A DNA stretch of 64,000 bases from contig NZ_CP129212.1 in the NCBI RefSeq assembly GCF_030413175.1, positions 1,116,001-1,180,000 of the forward strand. The letters run 5' to 3'. The DNA comes from Bradyrhizobium roseum (GTDB lineage: Bacteria; Pseudomonadota; Alphaproteobacteria; Rhizobiales; Xanthobacteraceae). Position 1 is the stretch's first letter, and every line of letters begins with the position of its first letter. The position numbers and the translations under genes are program-made. Positions 45,629-54,558 of the stretch are shown here, in pieces. The notes under the pieces were generated by a model. It was not told where the DNA came from and made no database searches. It saw only the letters and a program-made list of their open reading frames with translations.

Positions 45629-47007
45629 TTACCGAACCTGGTCTTCCCAAGGCGCCGGCCGGCCTGTTTCGCTCCAGGGGCTGGCAGGTCGCCATGATCG
45701 GGCTGGGGACGGCGACGGCGCAGCTCGATACGTCGGTGAATATCGCGTTCCCCGCCATCACCCGTGGCTTCGATCTCGGCATCGCCGACATCCAGTGGGT
45801 GGTCATCTGTTACGTGCTGACCTACGCCAGCCTGCTGCTGACACTCGGGCGCGTCGGCGACACCGTCGGCCATGCGATCGTCTTTCGTGTCGGCCTGGTC
45901 TGGAGCGCGGCGGCGTTGCTGTTCGTCGGTGGCTCGCCGAGCTACGGGGCGGTGCTGGTTTTCCGCTGCCTGCAAGGTGTCGGTGCGGCGCTGGTCTTGA
46001 GTTGCGGCGCGGCGTTGGTGACATCGCTCTATGGCGAGGAGCGGCGGAGCCGGGCGCTCGGTGTCTATACCATGATGATGGCGTTCGGATGGATGCTGGG
46101 TCCGCTGCTGGGCGGTGCGTTGACGGCCGTTTGGGATTGGCCCGCGGTATTCTGGTTCCGGATTCCCATCGCCGTCGGTGCACTGCTGTTGTTGCGCGGG
46201 CTGCCGGTATCGCCGCTGCAACGCGCCGGCGATCGCCTCGATATTGTGGGCGGCATCGCGCTGGTTCTGGGCCTGGTGACAATGCTGCTGGCGATCAACC
46301 GCGTGCGTGAATTTTCCGCCGTCTGGTTCGCGTTGCTATCCGCGGCTGCTTTCGCCGCCTTCATCGTCCGCGAGAGGCGCGCGGCGCATCCCATCATCGC
46401 GATCGACATTCTCCGGCTGCCGGGATTCGCGCTGCTCAATATTGTGAGCGTGCTGGCCAATCTTGCGGCCTTCTCGGTCTGGCTGCTGGTGCCGTATTTT
46501 CTGGCGCGCGCTCCCGGCTATGCGCTGGCCGCGAACGGCGCGATTCTGGCTGCGGCTGCTGCGGGGGCGGTGCTGGCCGCGCCGATCGCCGGCCGCCTCG
46601 TTGGGCGAACCATTTCAGCCGAGCAGCTCGCGGTCTTGGGGGCGCTAGCCATCGGCGCAGGTCTCGTACTCATCAGCACGTGGACGGAGCAAACGCCGAC
46701 CGCGCTGCGGGTCGCCGGGCTCATCGTGCAGGGCGTCGGCCTTGGCCTGTTCCAGCTTGCCTATTCGGATATCGTCACGGCCGCGCTGCCGCTGCGGGAT
46801 CGCGGCGTCGCCGGCAGTCTCGTCCTCCTGACGCGAACGCTGGGAACGGTGACCGCTGCCTCGATCGTGCTGATGGTGTTCGAAATCCTGCAGCAGCACG
46901 ACAGCTTCCTCGAAGCCTTCCAGCAGACCTTTCAACTGGCGGCCTTGCTGGCATTTGCCGCTGCGGGTTTGTTGGCGTTGTCGCCCCGCAGGACCGGAAC
47001 TTCCTAA
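45625..47007 (+). CDS. MFS transporter, DHA2 (14-span) type
   Basis: 460 aa starting at GTG 45625, overlapping the MBL-fold gene. ATAQLDTSVNIAFPAITRGF (TM1) and DIQWVVICYVLTYASLLL (TM2) are typical of the EmrB/QacA drug:proton group, with GRVGDTVGHAIVFRVG as motif A and about 14 spans in total. It exports drugs or metabolites. The stop overlaps the end of the convergent dehydrogenase gene. Confidence 0.88.
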   Translation: MITEPGLPKAPAGLFRSRGWQVAMIGLGTATAQLDTSVNIAFPAITRGFDLGIADIQWVVICYVLTYASLLLTLGRVGDTVGHAIVFRVGLVWSAAALLFVGGSPSYGAVLVFRCLQGVGAALVLSCGAALVTSLYGEERRSRALGVYTMMMAFGWMLGPLLGGALTAVWDWPAVFWFRIPIAVGALLLLRGLPVSPLQRAGDRLDIVGGIALVLGLVTMLLAINRVREFSAVWFALLSAAAFAAFIVRERRAAHPIIAIDILRLPGFALLNIVSVLANLAAFSVWLLVPYFLARAPGYALAANGAILAAAAAGAVLAAPIAGRLVGRTISAEQLAVLGALAIGAGLVLISTWTEQTPTALRVAGLIVQGVGLGLFQLAYSDIVTAALPLRDRGVAGSLVLLTRTLGTVTAASIVLMVFEILQQHDSFLEAFQQTFQLAALLAFAAAGLLALSPRRTGTS

Positions 47008-47975
47008 TACCCCCGTCCGCGGTCCACCACATTCTCCAGCGCGCCGCCGGCCTCGAAGCGCGCGATCTGCTCCGCGACGTATTTCGATATTTCGTCGGCA
47101 TCGGTATCGGCGGCATTGTGCGGGGTCAGCACTACCTTCGGGTGGGTCCAGAACGGACTGTCCGTGGGCAACGGCTCGGTGGCGTAGACGTCGAGCGAGG
47201 CGCCGCCCAGCGTGCCGTCGTTCAGGCTTTGCAGAATGTCGGCTTCGTTCTGCAGGCCGCCGCGGCCGGCATTGATCAGGACCGGCGCGCCGAGCGGGCT
47301 GCTGCGATTGAGTTTTTCGAACAGCGTGCGGTTGAGGACGTGGCGGGTCCCGGGCGTCAGCGGCAGCAGGCAAACAAGAATATCGGTCCGTCGGAGGAAG
47401 GTGTCGAACTGCGCTTCGCCGTGAAAGCAATCGATGCCGGTAAGCGTCTTCGGGCTGCGGCTCCAGCCCGCGACGCGAAAGCCGATACGCTTCAGCGCAT
47501 CGGCTGCATCCGCCCCTAGCGTGCCGAGCCCCATGACGCCGACCGAGATCGCGCCCGCCGCCCATTGGAGTTTGGGCGCCCAGCGCTTGGCGCGCTGTGA
47601 CTCCCGCAAATAGAGTTCCTGCCGGTGGTGCATCAGCACGTGCAGCACGACATACTCCGTCATCCGCGCGGTGAGGTCGGTGACGGCCACGCGCACCAGC
47701 GGCACGTCGGGCAGGGAGCGGTCCGCCATCAGCGCGTCGACGCCGGCGCCGAGGTTGAAGATGACACGCAGGTTGGGAAAGGCGGCCAGCTCGCCCGGCT
47801 GCGGCTTCCACACTGCAGCGTAATGCACCTCGGCCGGATCGAACGAGTCGCCAGGCAGCAGGCGTACGGGGCGATCCGGGCAGACGCCCTCGAACCGGCC
47901 TTTCCAGCGCTGCGGCGACCAGTTGTCGGTCCCGCCATGCACCAGAATGGCGAGCGCACCTTTGTTCTCTGTCAT
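47004..47975 (-). CDS. D-2-hydroxyacid dehydrogenase (glyoxylate/hydroxypyruvate reductase A-like)
   Basis: 323 aa from MTENKGALAILVHGG. NAD(P) site GVMGLGTLGADAADALKRIG, catalytic Arg in NAGRGGLQNEADI, the downstream Glu region (LDVYATEPLP) and the His in TPHNAADTDADE. The sequence style matches GhrA enzymes that reduce glyoxylate and hydroxypyruvate. Alone on this strand between two plus-strand groups. Confidence 0.88.
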   Translation of the reverse strand: MTENKGALAILVHGGTDNWSPQRWKGRFEGVCPDRPVRLLPGDSFDPAEVHYAAVWKPQPGELAAFPNLRVIFNLGAGVDALMADRSLPDVPLVRVAVTDLTARMTEYVVLHVLMHHRQELYLRESQRAKRWAPKLQWAAGAISVGVMGLGTLGADAADALKRIGFRVAGWSRSPKTLTGIDCFHGEAQFDTFLRRTDILVCLLPLTPGTRHVLNRTLFEKLNRSSPLGAPVLINAGRGGLQNEADILQSLNDGTLGGASLDVYATEPLPTDSPFWTHPKVVLTPHNAADTDADEISKYVAEQIARFEAGGALENVVDRGRGY

Positions 47976-48145
47976 TTTCTTGGCCGTCCCTTTCGTGCCG
48001 TCACGGGCGTGACCCGTCTCACATCGTCGATCGAACCGCTTCTCTAGCCTCCTTTCGGTGAACAAGGGAGACGCCAGGTGCGCGGAATGACCCCGGCCGA
48101 CGAGCAAATTGCACGCCAGATTGCCGCGCGACGCGGCTTGATCGG

Positions 48146-48358
48146 ATGATACCGGCCTTCTTCACCGCGGTCGCAGTGGTGTCGCTGGCGGTTTGCTGGC
48201 GCAACGACCGATGCAAGGGCATGACCCGGATCGAAATCTTCCGGATGCGGATGAAGACCCTGTTTCTGGTTCTCGTCCTGTGCAGCCTTTGTTCCAAGGT
48301 CGCCGTCCACACCTACCGGCATTTCAATCCGCCGCCGGCTGCGATCGTCGGCCCCTGA
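48146..48358 (+). CDS. Small hypothetical membrane protein, 70 aa
   Basis: MIPAFFTAVAVVSLAVCWRN followed by a basic loop and a second hydrophobic helix (TLFLVLVLCSLCSKV) give a two-span hairpin. The start overlaps the TGA of a 20-codon frame (ATG at 48088) preceded by purines, which could be a leader peptide. Family not recognised; coding status is plausible but not certain. Confidence 0.45.
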   Translation: MIPAFFTAVAVVSLAVCWRNDRCKGMTRIEIFRMRMKTLFLVLVLCSLCSKVAVHTYRHFNPPPAAIVGP

Positions 48359-48448
48359 ACGTCTGCGGAACCTCCGATAATTTCTTCGACCCACCTGTCG
48401 GCGACAGGCATAATCGTTCGTCATCATGACAATGGAGATGCCGGCCCC

Positions 48449-48817
48449 ATGCTATATGCCATCCTTTGCTATCACGACGAAGATACCGTCGGCTCCTGGA
48501 CCAAGGAGCAGGACGCCGCGGTCATGCAGAAGCTTTCCGTCGTGCAGGACAAGCTCACCCAGCAAGGCCGGCTCGGCCCGGTCGCCCGCCTGCTGCCGAC
48601 GACGGCGGCGACCACGCTGCGCAAGGAAGACCCGCCGCTGGTGCTGGACGGCCCGTTCGCCGAAACCAAGGAGCAATTGCTTGGCTTCTATGTGGTCGAC
48701 TGCAAAAACCTCGACGAGGCACTGGATGTCGCGCGCGATCTCAGCAGGGTCAATCCCGGCGGCGCCTATGAAATCCGCCCGGTCGGTCACTTCACACCCG
48801 GGAGCGTCAAGCCGTGA
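48449..48817 (+). CDS. YciI/DGPF-domain protein
   Basis: 122 aa. MLYAILCYHDEDTVGSWTKE and the motif LDGPFAETKEQLLGFYVVDC define the YCII-related DGPF family, small ferredoxin-like-fold proteins found next to ECF sigma factors. The following gene is such a sigma factor and overlaps by 4 bases. In ECF42 systems the DGPF protein is the conserved partner, though its biochemical role is unclear. Confidence 0.9.
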   Translation: MLYAILCYHDEDTVGSWTKEQDAAVMQKLSVVQDKLTQQGRLGPVARLLPTTAATTLRKEDPPLVLDGPFAETKEQLLGFYVVDCKNLDEALDVARDLSRVNPGGAYEIRPVGHFTPGSVKP

Positions 48818-50085
48818 CCGATACCGCCTGGATCGATGCCGCCCTGACCTCGGCACGCCCCCAGGCTGTCGGCGCGCTCTTGCGCTATTTCCGCAATCTC
48901 GACACCGCCGAGGAGGCGTACCAGAACGCCTGTTTGCGGGCGCTGAAGAGCTGGCCGCAGAACGGCCCGCCGCGCGATCCCGCGGCGTGGCTGATCATGG
49001 TCGGCCGCAACGTCGCGATCGACGACATCAGGCGCAGCAAGAAGCAGGAGGCGTTGCCCGACGACGCGGCGATCTCTGACCTCGACGACGCCGAGGAGCA
49101 ACTCGCCGAACGGCTCGACGGCTCGCACTACCGGGACGATATTTTGCGGCTGTTGTTCATTTGCTGTCATCCGGACCTGCCGGCGACGCAGCAGATCGCG
49201 CTGGCGTTGCGCATCGTCTCGGGGCTGACCGTGAAGCAGATCGCGCGCGCCTTTCTTGTATCGGACGCCGCGATGGAGCAGCGCATCACCCGCGCCAAGG
49301 CACGGGTCGCCGACGCCGAGGTGCCGTTCGAAACGCCCGGCGCAGTGGAGCGTTCCGAGCGCCTCACCTCCGTCGCCGCCATGATCTATCTGATCTTCAA
49401 CGAGGGCTATTCGGCCTCGGGTGATACCGCCGAGATCCGCAGTCCGCTGTGCGAGGAGGCCATTCGCCTGGCCCGGCTGCTGCTGCGGCTGTTCCAGAGC
49501 GAACCCGAGATCATGGGGCTGACCGCGCTGCTGCTGATCCAGCATGCGCGCGCAGCCGCCCGCTTCGACGCGGGCGGCGCGGTGATCCTGCTCGACGATC
49601 AGGATCGCTCGCTGTGGAACAAGTCGCTCATCGCCGAGGGGTTGGCGCTGATCGACAAGGCGATGCGTCATCGCCGCAGCGGGCCCTATCAGGTTCAGGC
49701 CGCGATCGCCGCACTGCATGCGCGCGCCGAAACCCCTGCGGATACCGACTGGACCCAGATCGACCTGCTCTATGGCGCGCTCGAGATCATGCAGCCGTCG
49801 CCGGTGGTGACGCTGAATCGCGCGGTCGCGGTGTCAAAGGTGAAGGGACCGCAGGCCGCGCTCGACATGATCGAGCCGCTGGCACAACGGCTGTCGAACT
49901 ATTTTCATTTCTTCGGCGTGCGCGGTGCCTTCCTGATGCAGCTCGGCCGCAACGACGAAGCCCGCACCGCCTTCGACCGTGCCATTGCCTTGGCGAACAC
50001 CTCGGCCGAAGCCGCCCACATCCGCATGCACCTTGATCGCCTGCAGCGCGACAGCCAGCCCCGCGGCAAGAAGTCGGGGAAGTAG
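48814..50085 (+). CDS. ECF sigma factor with C-terminal extension (ECF42 type)
   Basis: 423 aa, much longer than ordinary ECF sigmas. Sigma region 2 spans about residues 10-75 (TAEEAYQNACLRALKSW, AAWLIMVGRNVAIDDIR) and region 4 about 110-165 (VKQIARAFLVSDAAMEQRI). The rest is a DUF6596/TPR-like extension (NEGYSASGDTAEIRSPLCEE, FGVRGAFLMQLGRNDEARTA). No anti-sigma factor is adjacent; activity in ECF42 proteins is thought to be controlled by the extension itself. Starts at GTG overlapping the DGPF gene, so the two are co-translated. Confidence 0.92.
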   Translation: MTDTAWIDAALTSARPQAVGALLRYFRNLDTAEEAYQNACLRALKSWPQNGPPRDPAAWLIMVGRNVAIDDIRRSKKQEALPDDAAISDLDDAEEQLAERLDGSHYRDDILRLLFICCHPDLPATQQIALALRIVSGLTVKQIARAFLVSDAAMEQRITRAKARVADAEVPFETPGAVERSERLTSVAAMIYLIFNEGYSASGDTAEIRSPLCEEAIRLARLLLRLFQSEPEIMGLTALLLIQHARAAARFDAGGAVILLDDQDRSLWNKSLIAEGLALIDKAMRHRRSGPYQVQAAIAALHARAETPADTDWTQIDLLYGALEIMQPSPVVTLNRAVAVSKVKGPQAALDMIEPLAQRLSNYFHFFGVRGAFLMQLGRNDEARTAFDRAIALANTSAEAAHIRMHLDRLQRDSQPRGKKSGK

Positions 50086-50397
50086 GCTATCGTCGCGCAC
50101 GACGGACGCTAAATCCCAAAATTTTTCGCTCTTCCTGTCGGCCCCCGCCCGCCCCGTTCGTCTTCAATCCGAACCGCCATTCACGACACGGAGAACCAGT
50201 CATGACCGTCATCGCTGACACACCTTCTGGGCCGCGATGGCTTCGCATGTGCGGATCGGCAGTCCCTTGTTTACGCACACGCTGTTCGGACTTTATCTCG
50301 GCCGATGGTATGGGGTGGGCTGTGGCTGCGCGACCGGAATCTGCAAACCTTGATCCCGTTTCGCCGCTGACGCGCGGCAACATGTGTGGAGCTCGTC
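50086..50397. other. Gene-poor stretch after the ECF sigma gene
   Basis: 312 bases with no convincing gene. An open frame from 50202 has no family character, and another frame (MASHVRIGSPLFTHTLFGLYLG) looks protein-like but stops soon. This could be a decayed gene fragment. It likely also contains the promoter of the SRPBCC gene. Confidence 0.4.
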
Positions 50398-50934
50398 ATG
50401 TTTGATGTCGTCGTCATCATCGCCGTCATCCTGGCGGTCGCCATCGCCGCGGTTCTCGTTCTCGCAGCGACCAAGCCGGATACGCTGCGTGTGCAGCGTT
50501 CGATCGATATCAAGGCGCCGCCGGAACGGATATTTCCGATGGTTGCGGACTTTCATCAATGGCTGAACTGGTCGCCTTACGAGCAGAAGGATCCGGCGAT
50601 GAAGCGCAGCTATGACGGCGCGGAGCGCGGCGAGGGCGCGGTTTATGCCTGGAATGGCGACAAGAACGTCGGTTCAGGACGCATGGAAATTCTCGAGGCC
50701 GCCGAGCCGCAAAAGATCGTCATCAAGCTCGATTTCTTCACGCCGTTCGAAGGCCACAATACCGCCGAGTTCACAATGCTGCCGCAGGGCGATGTCACCC
50801 ACGTCACGTGGCTGATGCATGGTCCTGCGCGCTTCGTGACCAAATTGGTTCAGGTGTTCTTGAACCTGGACAACATGATCGGCAAGGATTTCGAGGCCGG
50901 TCTCGCCAATCTGAAGCGGATCACCGAAAAATGA
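50398..50934 (+). CDS. SRPBCC/polyketide cyclase-like protein with N-terminal membrane anchor
   Basis: 178 aa. An N-terminal hydrophobic helix (FDVVVIIAVILAVAIAAVLV) is followed by a START/SRPBCC fold: RVQRSIDIKAPPERIFPMVADFHQWLNWSPYE (in part) and FTPFEGHNTAEFTML. SRPBCC proteins bind hydrophobic ligands in a deep cavity. The position after the ECF42/DGPF pair and before a VOC protein suggests membership in a stress-detoxification group. Confidence 0.88.
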   Translation: MFDVVVIIAVILAVAIAAVLVLAATKPDTLRVQRSIDIKAPPERIFPMVADFHQWLNWSPYEQKDPAMKRSYDGAERGEGAVYAWNGDKNVGSGRMEILEAAEPQKIVIKLDFFTPFEGHNTAEFTMLPQGDVTHVTWLMHGPARFVTKLVQVFLNLDNMIGKDFEAGLANLKRITEK

Positions 50935-51032
50935 GTTTCGCCGCAATGACCCCGGAGCAGCAGCGCATCGCTCTATGATGTGCTGCATCCGGGAATGCAA
51001 TACACACTGATTGACAACCCAAGGAGCCCCCG

Positions 51033-51446
51033 ATGCAAGTCAACCCCTATATCTTCTTCAACGGCAATTGCGAGGAAGCTCTCAGCTTTTACCAGAAGGT
51101 GCTCGGTGCGCTGATCGAGGCCAAGATGCCGTTCGGCGACGGGCCTGCCGACATGCCGGTCGCGGCGGATTGGAAGGACAAGATCATGCACGCCCACGTC
51201 ACCATCGACGGCGAGGTGCTGATGGCGTCAGATGGCATGCCGGGCGACTATCAGCAGCCGCAGGGTTTCCGCATCGCGCTCCAGGTCGAGGACCCGGCGG
51301 AAGCCGAGCGCCGCTTCAAGGCGCTCTCCGAAGGCGGCTCGGTGCAGATGCCGTTCGGCGTGACGTTCTTCTCCAACGGCTTTGGCATGTGCGTCGACAA
51401 GTTCGGCATCCCCTGGATGGTGAACAGCCCGAAGGACTTGATGTAG
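51033..51446 (+). CDS. VOC family protein (PhnB-like)
   Basis: 137 aa. MQVNPYIFFNGNCEEALSFY and the close FGMCVDKFGIPWMVN match PhnB/3-demethylubiquinone-9 methyltransferase-like VOC proteins (glyoxalase/bleomycin resistance fold). These bind small ligands or metals; no catalytic function is proven for this subgroup. Frequently found with DGPF and SRPBCC genes, as here. Confidence 0.9.
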   Translation: MQVNPYIFFNGNCEEALSFYQKVLGALIEAKMPFGDGPADMPVAADWKDKIMHAHVTIDGEVLMASDGMPGDYQQPQGFRIALQVEDPAEAERRFKALSEGGSVQMPFGVTFFSNGFGMCVDKFGIPWMVNSPKDLM

Positions 51447-51479
51447 CGGCAGATCGGCAGCGCGCGGCAGATTGCGTAT

Positions 51480-51558
51480 GGGGTTGGGTCGGGCGAAGCC
51501 GTAACCCACCCCTGGGGCGGGGAAGTTGGCGGGGTACGCTGCGCCAGCCCACCCTGCA
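51480..51558. repeat. Palindromic intergenic repeat
   Basis: GGGGTTGGGTCGGGCGAAGC then CGTAACCCACCCC, followed by another GC-rich arm ending in CAGCCCACCCTGC. It looks like a degenerate member of the intergenic palindromes in this genome, between convergent genes. Confidence 0.5.
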
Positions 51559-51565
51559 CGAAATC

Positions 51566-51997
51566 TCACCTGCACCTTGGGTACATCGCCGCGAGTTCGC
51601 GCCCGCGCAGCAGCAGCAGCCGCGAGGTCAATCCGCCGCGGCGGGCGATCCACCGTCGCACTGGCTCCGGATAAGCGGCCTCCACCTCGCGCGAGGCTTC
51701 CGGCTCCGCGTACATCCGGCCGCGGCGGTCGATCGAGCGTGCGGCGTGAAATCCCAGCACCGCGCGGCGGGTCACGCAGATTCGCTCTTCCGGTATCGTC
51801 ATCAGCACCAGCGTGCACGCCGACAGGCAGGGCCCGTCGATCACCACGCGCTCGCCGGACTGACGAACGCGCTCGAACATTTCAAGAAACGGCCCGACCG
51901 CGCCGCCGGGGCTCGCCAGAATGCGAATTTCGGCCCGCGCAGGCAGGATCGCCGCCAACAGCGCGGCGGACCCAACGACACCTCTGATGAACGCCAT
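51566..51997 (-). CDS. Secreted ClpP/crotonase-like hypothetical protein
   Basis: 143 aa with signal peptide MAFIRGVVGSAALLAAILPARA. ILASPGGAVGPFLEMFERVR and VIDGPCLSACTLVLMTIP resemble the oxyanion and catalytic-serine regions of ClpP-like periplasmic proteins, where a Ser lies in S-A-C-T. The remaining ARRWIARRGGL-like part is short. It may be an inactive or minimal member. Follows cobT on the same strand by 71 bases but is probably unrelated to it. Confidence 0.7.
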   Translation of the reverse strand: MAFIRGVVGSAALLAAILPARAEIRILASPGGAVGPFLEMFERVRQSGERVVIDGPCLSACTLVLMTIPEERICVTRRAVLGFHAARSIDRRGRMYAEPEASREVEAAYPEPVRRWIARRGGLTSRLLLLRGRELAAMYPRCR

Positions 51998-52068
51998 TCG
52001 CACGCGCGGCTCCCTTGTCAGACGGAATGCCCTTGCCCAGTTACGCTGAGGTATGTGGCAAGGTTTCG

Positions 52069-53085
52069 TCAATCCCCCGCGCCGGCGACGCCGGCTTCGG
52101 CGAAAGTCGCCATCCCGGCGTGACAGGCGAGCGCGGCGCGGGCCAGCAGGATTGCCACGCCGGCTCCCGAGGCCTCGCCGAGCCGCATGCCGAGGTCGAG
52201 CAGCGGATCGAGCTTCAACTCGCGCAGCAGGTCGCCGTGGCCGGATTCGGCCGAAACGTGCCCGGCGCGGCAATGATCGAGCGCACGGACGTCGAGACGC
52301 GCGAGCGGCAGCACTGCCGACGTTGCGACGAAGCCGTCGAGTATCACCGGAATGTGACGCCGCCGCGCGGCGAGCACGGCGCCCGCGATCGCCGCGAGTT
52401 CACGGCCGCCGAGGTTTACCGCCGCCGCCAACGGGTCGCCAAGGACGTCGCGGTGGAAATTCAGCGCGGCCTCGATTGCCGCGCGCTTGCGGGCCAGCCC
52501 TTCGTCGTCGACGCCGGTGCCGCGGCCGGTCCAGCGCGCCGCGCCGCCGCCGAGCAGGGCCGCGCACAGCGTCGCCGCCGTCGTGGTGTTCGCAATCCCC
52601 ATCTCGCCGACCGCCAGCAGGTCGCAATCGTCGGGTAGAGTGCGGAAGCCGATATCGACCGCTGCGAGAAACTCGTCCACGCTCATCGCCGCGGCCTCCG
52701 TGAAATCGCGCGTCGGACGTTCGAGCTCGATCGGCACCACATGGAGTTCGGCGGCCGCAGCTTTTGCGATCTGGTTGATGGCTGCGCCGCCGGCAGCAAA
52801 ATTCGCCACCATCTGCGCGGTGACAGCCTGCGGATAGGCGGATACGCCGCGCGAAGCGACGCCGTGATTGCCGGCGAACACGGCGATCGCGACGCGGTCC
52901 AGCCGCGGATTCTCGCGTGCCTGCCATTGCGCGAGCCAGATCGCGAGTTCTTCGAGGCGGCCGAGGCTGCCCGGCGGCTTTGTCAGATTCTGCTGGCGCT
53001 GGGCTGCTAAATCGGCGAACCGCTGTTCGCCGCCGGGCAGGTCGCGACAGAAGGCGCGGATGTCGTCTAGACTGGCGAAGCGCAT
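52069..53085 (-). CDS. cobT: Nicotinate-nucleotide-dimethylbenzimidazole phosphoribosyltransferase
   Basis: 338 aa. CobT/CobU motifs: PPGSLGRLEELAIWLAQWQ, FAGNHGVASRGVSAYP, VGEMGIANTTTAATL and LDGFVATSAVLPLARL; a catalytic Glu lies near the C-terminus in GMRLGEASGAGVAI. It makes alpha-ribazole phosphate for the lower ligand of cobalamin. Divergent from cobS, with only 61 bases between, so regulation is shared; no cobalamin riboswitch is visible in that gap. Confidence 0.95.
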   Translation of the reverse strand: MRFASLDDIRAFCRDLPGGEQRFADLAAQRQQNLTKPPGSLGRLEELAIWLAQWQARENPRLDRVAIAVFAGNHGVASRGVSAYPQAVTAQMVANFAAGGAAINQIAKAAAAELHVVPIELERPTRDFTEAAAMSVDEFLAAVDIGFRTLPDDCDLLAVGEMGIANTTTAATLCAALLGGGAARWTGRGTGVDDEGLARKRAAIEAALNFHRDVLGDPLAAAVNLGGRELAAIAGAVLAARRRHIPVILDGFVATSAVLPLARLDVRALDHCRAGHVSAESGHGDLLRELKLDPLLDLGMRLGEASGAGVAILLARAALACHAGMATFAEAGVAGAGD

Positions 53086-53146
53086 GCGATTCCTTCGGAG
53101 GCATCGTGAGGGGCGCGCAAGCTAGACCAATTCTCCGGACATCTCC

Positions 53147-53905
53147 ATGAATGAATGGTTCGACGATCTCAAAACCGCCGTCGCGTTCCTGACGCGGCTG
53201 CCGATGCCGCATCCGGACGGCGCGGTCCCTGCGAATTTCGTGCGCGCGCACCGGATGTTTCCGGTGGTCGGCGCGCTGATCGGCGCGGCAGTTGGATTGC
53301 TATGTATCGGCCTGCGATCCATTGGCGTGCCGGATCTGGCAGCGGCTGCGCTTGCGCTGGGCGCCAGCGCGCTTCTGACAGGCGCGTTGCACGAGGATGG
53401 GCTGGCCGACATTGCCGACGGATTCGGCGGTGGCCGCACGCGCGAATCCAAGCTGGAGATCATGCGCGACAGCCGGCTCGGCACCTATGGCGCCATGATT
53501 TTGCTGGTGAGCTTTGCCGCGAAATCGTCGGCGCTGGCGGCCATCCCGAGCGGCTACGTCGTGCCGAGCCTGATTGCCGCACATGCGTTGGGCCGCGGCG
53601 TCCTGCCGGCGATGTCGCTGAATCTGCCCTATGCGCGCAAGGATGGATTGGCCCGCAACGCCGGTCAGCCCGATACGGCGACGGCGGCCATCGCCGGCGG
53701 ATTGTCGCTGCTGATCGCGCTCTCGTCGCTGTCGTGGAGCAACGCGCTGTTCGCGGCGCTGCTGGCCGGCGCGAGCGCGCTCGTGATGTCGTGGCTGGCG
53801 CTGCGGCAGATCGGCGGCCAGACCGGCGACGTGCTCGGTGGCGCCGAACAGGTCGCCGAGACGGCGATTCTCGTCCTGCTTGCCGCGAGATTGGCGCAGC
53901 CATGA
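53147..53905 (+). CDS. cobS: Adenosylcobinamide-GDP ribazoletransferase (cobalamin synthase)
   Basis: 252 aa, polytopic. The signature LHEDGLADIADGFGGGRTRE with metal-binding Asp residues and IMRDSRLGTYGAMILL are diagnostic of CobS/CobV. It joins adenosylcobinamide-GDP with alpha-ribazole in the membrane. It overlaps the following phosphatase by 4 bases. Confidence 0.95.
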   Translation: MNEWFDDLKTAVAFLTRLPMPHPDGAVPANFVRAHRMFPVVGALIGAAVGLLCIGLRSIGVPDLAAAALALGASALLTGALHEDGLADIADGFGGGRTRESKLEIMRDSRLGTYGAMILLVSFAAKSSALAAIPSGYVVPSLIAAHALGRGVLPAMSLNLPYARKDGLARNAGQPDTATAAIAGGLSLLIALSSLSWSNALFAALLAGASALVMSWLALRQIGGQTGDVLGGAEQVAETAILVLLAARLAQP

Positions 53906-54468
53906 ACGGGCCGACGCATCTCTGGCTGATCCGCCATGCGCCGGTCGATGGGCCGCGCGGCGTGATTCACGGACCCGACGCGCCGGCCGATCTCGGCGAT
54001 GCCGCGCGCTTCGCCGCGCTCGAGGCAAGGCTGCCGGCAAACGCATGGGCCGTATGCAGCCCTGCGCGCCGCACGCGGGAGACGGCCGATCGGCTGGGCC
54101 TCGTTGCAGCCGAGCAACCCGCCTTTCGCGAGCAGGATTTTGGCGCCTGGACCGGACAGCGTCACGAGGAACTCGAACGTGAGCTCGGCCCGGCCTATCG
54201 CGAGTTCTGGAAATCGGCCGCCAGCAACCGGCCGCCCGGCGGCGAAAGTTTTGTCGATCAGATCGCGCGCGCCGGCGATGGGCTTGCGCTGCTGCCGGCG
54301 GGCGAGGCGATCCTGGTCGTGCATTCCGGCACCATCCGCGCCGTGCTCGCCATCGCGCTCGATCTCGCGCCCGAGCACGCGCTGCGCTTCGTGATCGACC
54401 CGCTGTCGTTGACGCGTATCGACAGGCTCGAGAACGGCTGGCGCGTGGTGGCGGTCAATACTGCGTAG
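53902..54468 (+). CDS. Histidine phosphatase, alpha-ribazole phosphatase-like
   Basis: 188 aa. The catalytic LIRHAPVDG motif is at the N-terminus, with VHSGTIRAVLAIAL containing the second histidine. Its position in the cobT-cobS cluster suggests dephosphorylation of alpha-ribazole phosphate or cobalamin phosphate (CobC role). Its stop codon (TAG 54466-54468) lies inside a palindromic repeat that begins at 54464. Confidence 0.88.
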   Translation: MNGPTHLWLIRHAPVDGPRGVIHGPDAPADLGDAARFAALEARLPANAWAVCSPARRTRETADRLGLVAAEQPAFREQDFGAWTGQRHEELERELGPAYREFWKSAASNRPPGGESFVDQIARAGDGLALLPAGEAILVVHSGTIRAVLAIALDLAPEHALRFVIDPLSLTRIDRLENGWRVVAVNTA

Positions 54469-54553
54469 GGTGGGCAGAGCGAAGCGTGCCCACCATTCAG
54501 TCGTCATCAGATAGATGGTGGGCACGTCGCTCCGCGCCTTTGCCCACCCTACG
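54464..54553. repeat. 90-bp palindromic repeat overlapping a stop codon
   Basis: The left arm CGTAGGGTGGGCAGAGCGAA then GCGTGCCCACCAT pairs with the right arm ATGGTGGGCACGTCGCTCCG then CGCCTTTGCCCACCCTACG. It lies at the end of the phosphatase gene and provides its TAG. A partial relative is at 61727-61768. It may also serve as a bidirectional terminator. Confidence 0.8.
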
Positions 54554-54558
54554 AAGTC

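Noticed and set aside
48088..48150. 20-codon frame before the small membrane protein
   Set aside because: Too short to call alone; mentioned only as a possible leader because its stop overlaps the next start.
50202..50405. 67-codon open frame starting MTVIADTPSG
   Set aside because: No family character and composition changes after the first residues; a remnant in another frame is equally likely.
52069..53905. Cobalamin riboswitch in the cobT-cobS region
   Set aside because: The divergent gap is only 61 bases and shows no B12-box-like sequence.
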